This document shows positions 4,986 through 5,986 of a stretch of DNA of 5,986 bases, piece by piece (the stretch's first letter is position 1; every line of letters begins with the position of its first letter). Source of the DNA: Planctomycetota bacterium. Lineage in GTDB: Bacteria > Planctomycetota > Brocadiia > SM23-32. The notes below the pieces were generated by a model that saw only the letters and a list, made by a program, of their open reading frames with translations, was not told the origin of the DNA and made no database searches. Location: NCBI GenBank assembly GCA_018334735.1, contig JAGXLK010000177.1, positions 1 to 5,986 of the forward strand, in the 5' to 3' direction. Made by a program: the position numbers and the translations under genes.

Positions 4986-5918
4986 ATGGATTTCGAACAG
5001 TTTGTGGAAGAAAGTATTGAGGAAATTAAGGAGACGGTCGGCAATGAGGTGGCCATTAATGCCCTCAGCGGGGGAGTCGACAGCTCGGTTGTGACGGTGC
5101 TCGGGCACAAAGCTCTCGGTGAAAACATGAAGTCGTTCTTCATCGATACGGCTCTGATGCGGGCCGGCGAACCGCAGCACGTCGTGGATTTGTTCGCGGA
5201 TATGGGAATTCCCGTGGAACTGATCGATGCCCGTGGCGAGTTCCTGGACGCACTCGAAGGCGTCACCGATCCCGAGGAAAAACGCAATGCGGTCACCAGC
5301 ACGTTCTATTCGGATGTGTTCGCACAGTTGGTCAAGGAAACCGGGGCCAAATACCTTATGCACGGCACTATTCTGACGGACATCGATGAGACCGTGGCCG
5401 GTATCAAACGGCAGCACAATATCCTGTCGCAGATCGGCATTGACCCGGAAGAGCAATACGGCTACGCCGTTGTCGAACCGTTGAGGACTTTGCGCAAAGA
5501 CGGCGTGCGGGAGGTGGCTCGAGTGCTGGGGCTGCCGGAGGAGATTGCTGAGCGGATCCCGTTTCCCGGCCCCGCCCTGGCCACCCGAATCGTCGGTGAA
5601 GTGAACGAAGAACGTCTCGAAACGGTCCGCGAGGCAACCAAAGTGGTGGAGGAGGAACTGGCCGAAACAGGAGCGTTCCAGTATATGGCGGTTCTGCTTA
5701 ACGACAGGGCCACCGGTATCCGCGAGGGCCGACGCGAATTCGGCCAGATCATTGTGGTGCGTTGCGTGGAAAGCGTGGACGCCCGAACGGCCACCGCTAC
5801 ACGCCTGCCCTGGGATAAACTCGAGACCGTTTGCGAACGGATAACCCAGATCCCTGACGTCAACCGCTGCCTGTACGACCTTACGCCCAAACCACCGGCG
5901 ACGATCGAGTATGTATGA
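4986..5918 (+). CDS. Stand-alone GMP-synthase-type ATP pyrophosphatase (GuaA C-terminal half)
   Basis: A 310-residue cytosolic protein that corresponds end to end to the C-terminal ATPase and dimerisation part of GMP synthase, which adenylylates XMP and aminates it to GMP. It has the PP-loop SGGVDSS (28-34), FIDTALMRAGE (52-62), GVTDPEEKR (92-100), HGTILTD (126-132), EPLRTLRKDGVR (164-175, with the conserved Lys171) and PFPGPALATR (192-201). It ends in KPPATIEYV, close to the family's usual KPPATIEWE. The N-terminal glutaminase domain of a normal bacterial GuaA (about 520 residues) is absent; ATG 4986 with GGAG 6 nt upstream is a clear native start, so this is not a truncation. Ammonia must come from a separate glutaminase, as in archaea, or from solution. 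Several substrate-side motifs differ from true GuaA, so it may be a paralogue (some are labelled ExsB-family) with another substrate. Confidence 0.9.
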   Translation: MDFEQFVEESIEEIKETVGNEVAINALSGGVDSSVVTVLGHKALGENMKSFFIDTALMRAGEPQHVVDLFADMGIPVELIDARGEFLDALEGVTDPEEKRNAVTSTFYSDVFAQLVKETGAKYLMHGTILTDIDETVAGIKRQHNILSQIGIDPEEQYGYAVVEPLRTLRKDGVREVARVLGLPEEIAERIPFPGPALATRIVGEVNEERLETVREATKVVEEELAETGAFQYMAVLLNDRATGIREGRREFGQIIVVRCVESVDARTATATRLPWDKLETVCERITQIPDVNRCLYDLTPKPPATIEYV

Positions 5919-5955
5919 GTTCTCCTTTTCTGGCTTAATTTTGATACCAGTGGTC

Positions 5956-5986
5956 ATGAAAATGGAAATTAACGTTGAGAGCCAAC
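5956..5986 (+). CDS. Possible start of a downstream gene, cut by the window edge
   Basis: An ATG at 5956 (or in frame at 5962) opens a frame reading MKMEINVESQ to the window end, 37 bp after the preceding stop. The upstream bases give only a weak ribosome site, and no hairpin terminator separates it from the preceding gene, so co-transcription is possible. The peptide does not match the start of a GuaA glutaminase subunit. Too short to identify. Confidence 0.25.
   Translation, partial: MKMEINVESQ

Noticed and set aside
4962..5957. Open minus-strand frame of 331 codons opposite the ATP pyrophosphatase
   Set aside because: It is the mirror of a strongly conserved gene. Its His/Phe/Gln-rich translation is typical of antisense frames and resembles no family.

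Overview
The window (5,986 bp, roughly half GC) reads as ordinary chromosomal DNA from a Gram-negative bacterium. One gene encodes a lipoprotein with a clear lipobox and another a membrane-anchored DUF3108-type protein, both usual in didermic cells. Strong GGAGG-type ribosome sites precede all six genes, and sigma-70-like promoters can be proposed for most. A palindromic intergenic stretch at about 3366-3450 resembles dispersed repeats that I remember from Verrucomicrobiota, Kiritimatiellota, Lentisphaerota and Planctomycetota genomes. Together with the acidic proteins, a ferredoxin-type aldo/keto reductase and a stand-alone GMP-synthase-type ATPase, this makes a PVC-group bacterium, perhaps Kiritimatiellota-like, my best guess. 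That is inference, not proof.

Layout: 1-138 is a leader with a possible gene tail and a promoter. 148-714 (+) is a DUF4823-like lipoprotein. 805-1122 (-) is a small acidic protein with its own near-consensus promoter. 1123-1640 is a 518-bp divergent intergenic region rich in inverted repeats. 1641-2423 (+) is a LOG-family phosphoribohydrolase. 2430-3296 (-) is a DUF3108 protein whose 3' end lies 6 bp from the LOG gene. 3297-3488 is an intergenic region with repeat-like palindromes. 3489-4634 (-) is an aldo/keto reductase with a C-terminal pair of 4Fe-4S motifs. 4635-4985 is a divergent promoter region. 4986-5918 (+) is a stand-alone GMP-synthase-type ATP pyrophosphatase. The last 68 bp may hold the start of another gene.

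The genes do not form an obvious pathway. Strand changes are frequent, so most are probably separate transcription units; only the reductase and the DUF3108 gene share a direction. Both the LOG enzyme and the ATP pyrophosphatase touch purine nucleotides, but they are far apart and separately transcribed, so no functional link is claimed. I see no phage, transposase, CRISPR, toxin-antitoxin or defence genes. The points most worth a second look are the ATP pyrophosphatase with changed substrate-side motifs and no adjacent glutaminase, the reductase lacking the usual catalytic histidine, the tiled palindromes at 1225-1260, the palindrome at 1439-1461 and the repeat-like block at 3366-3450.
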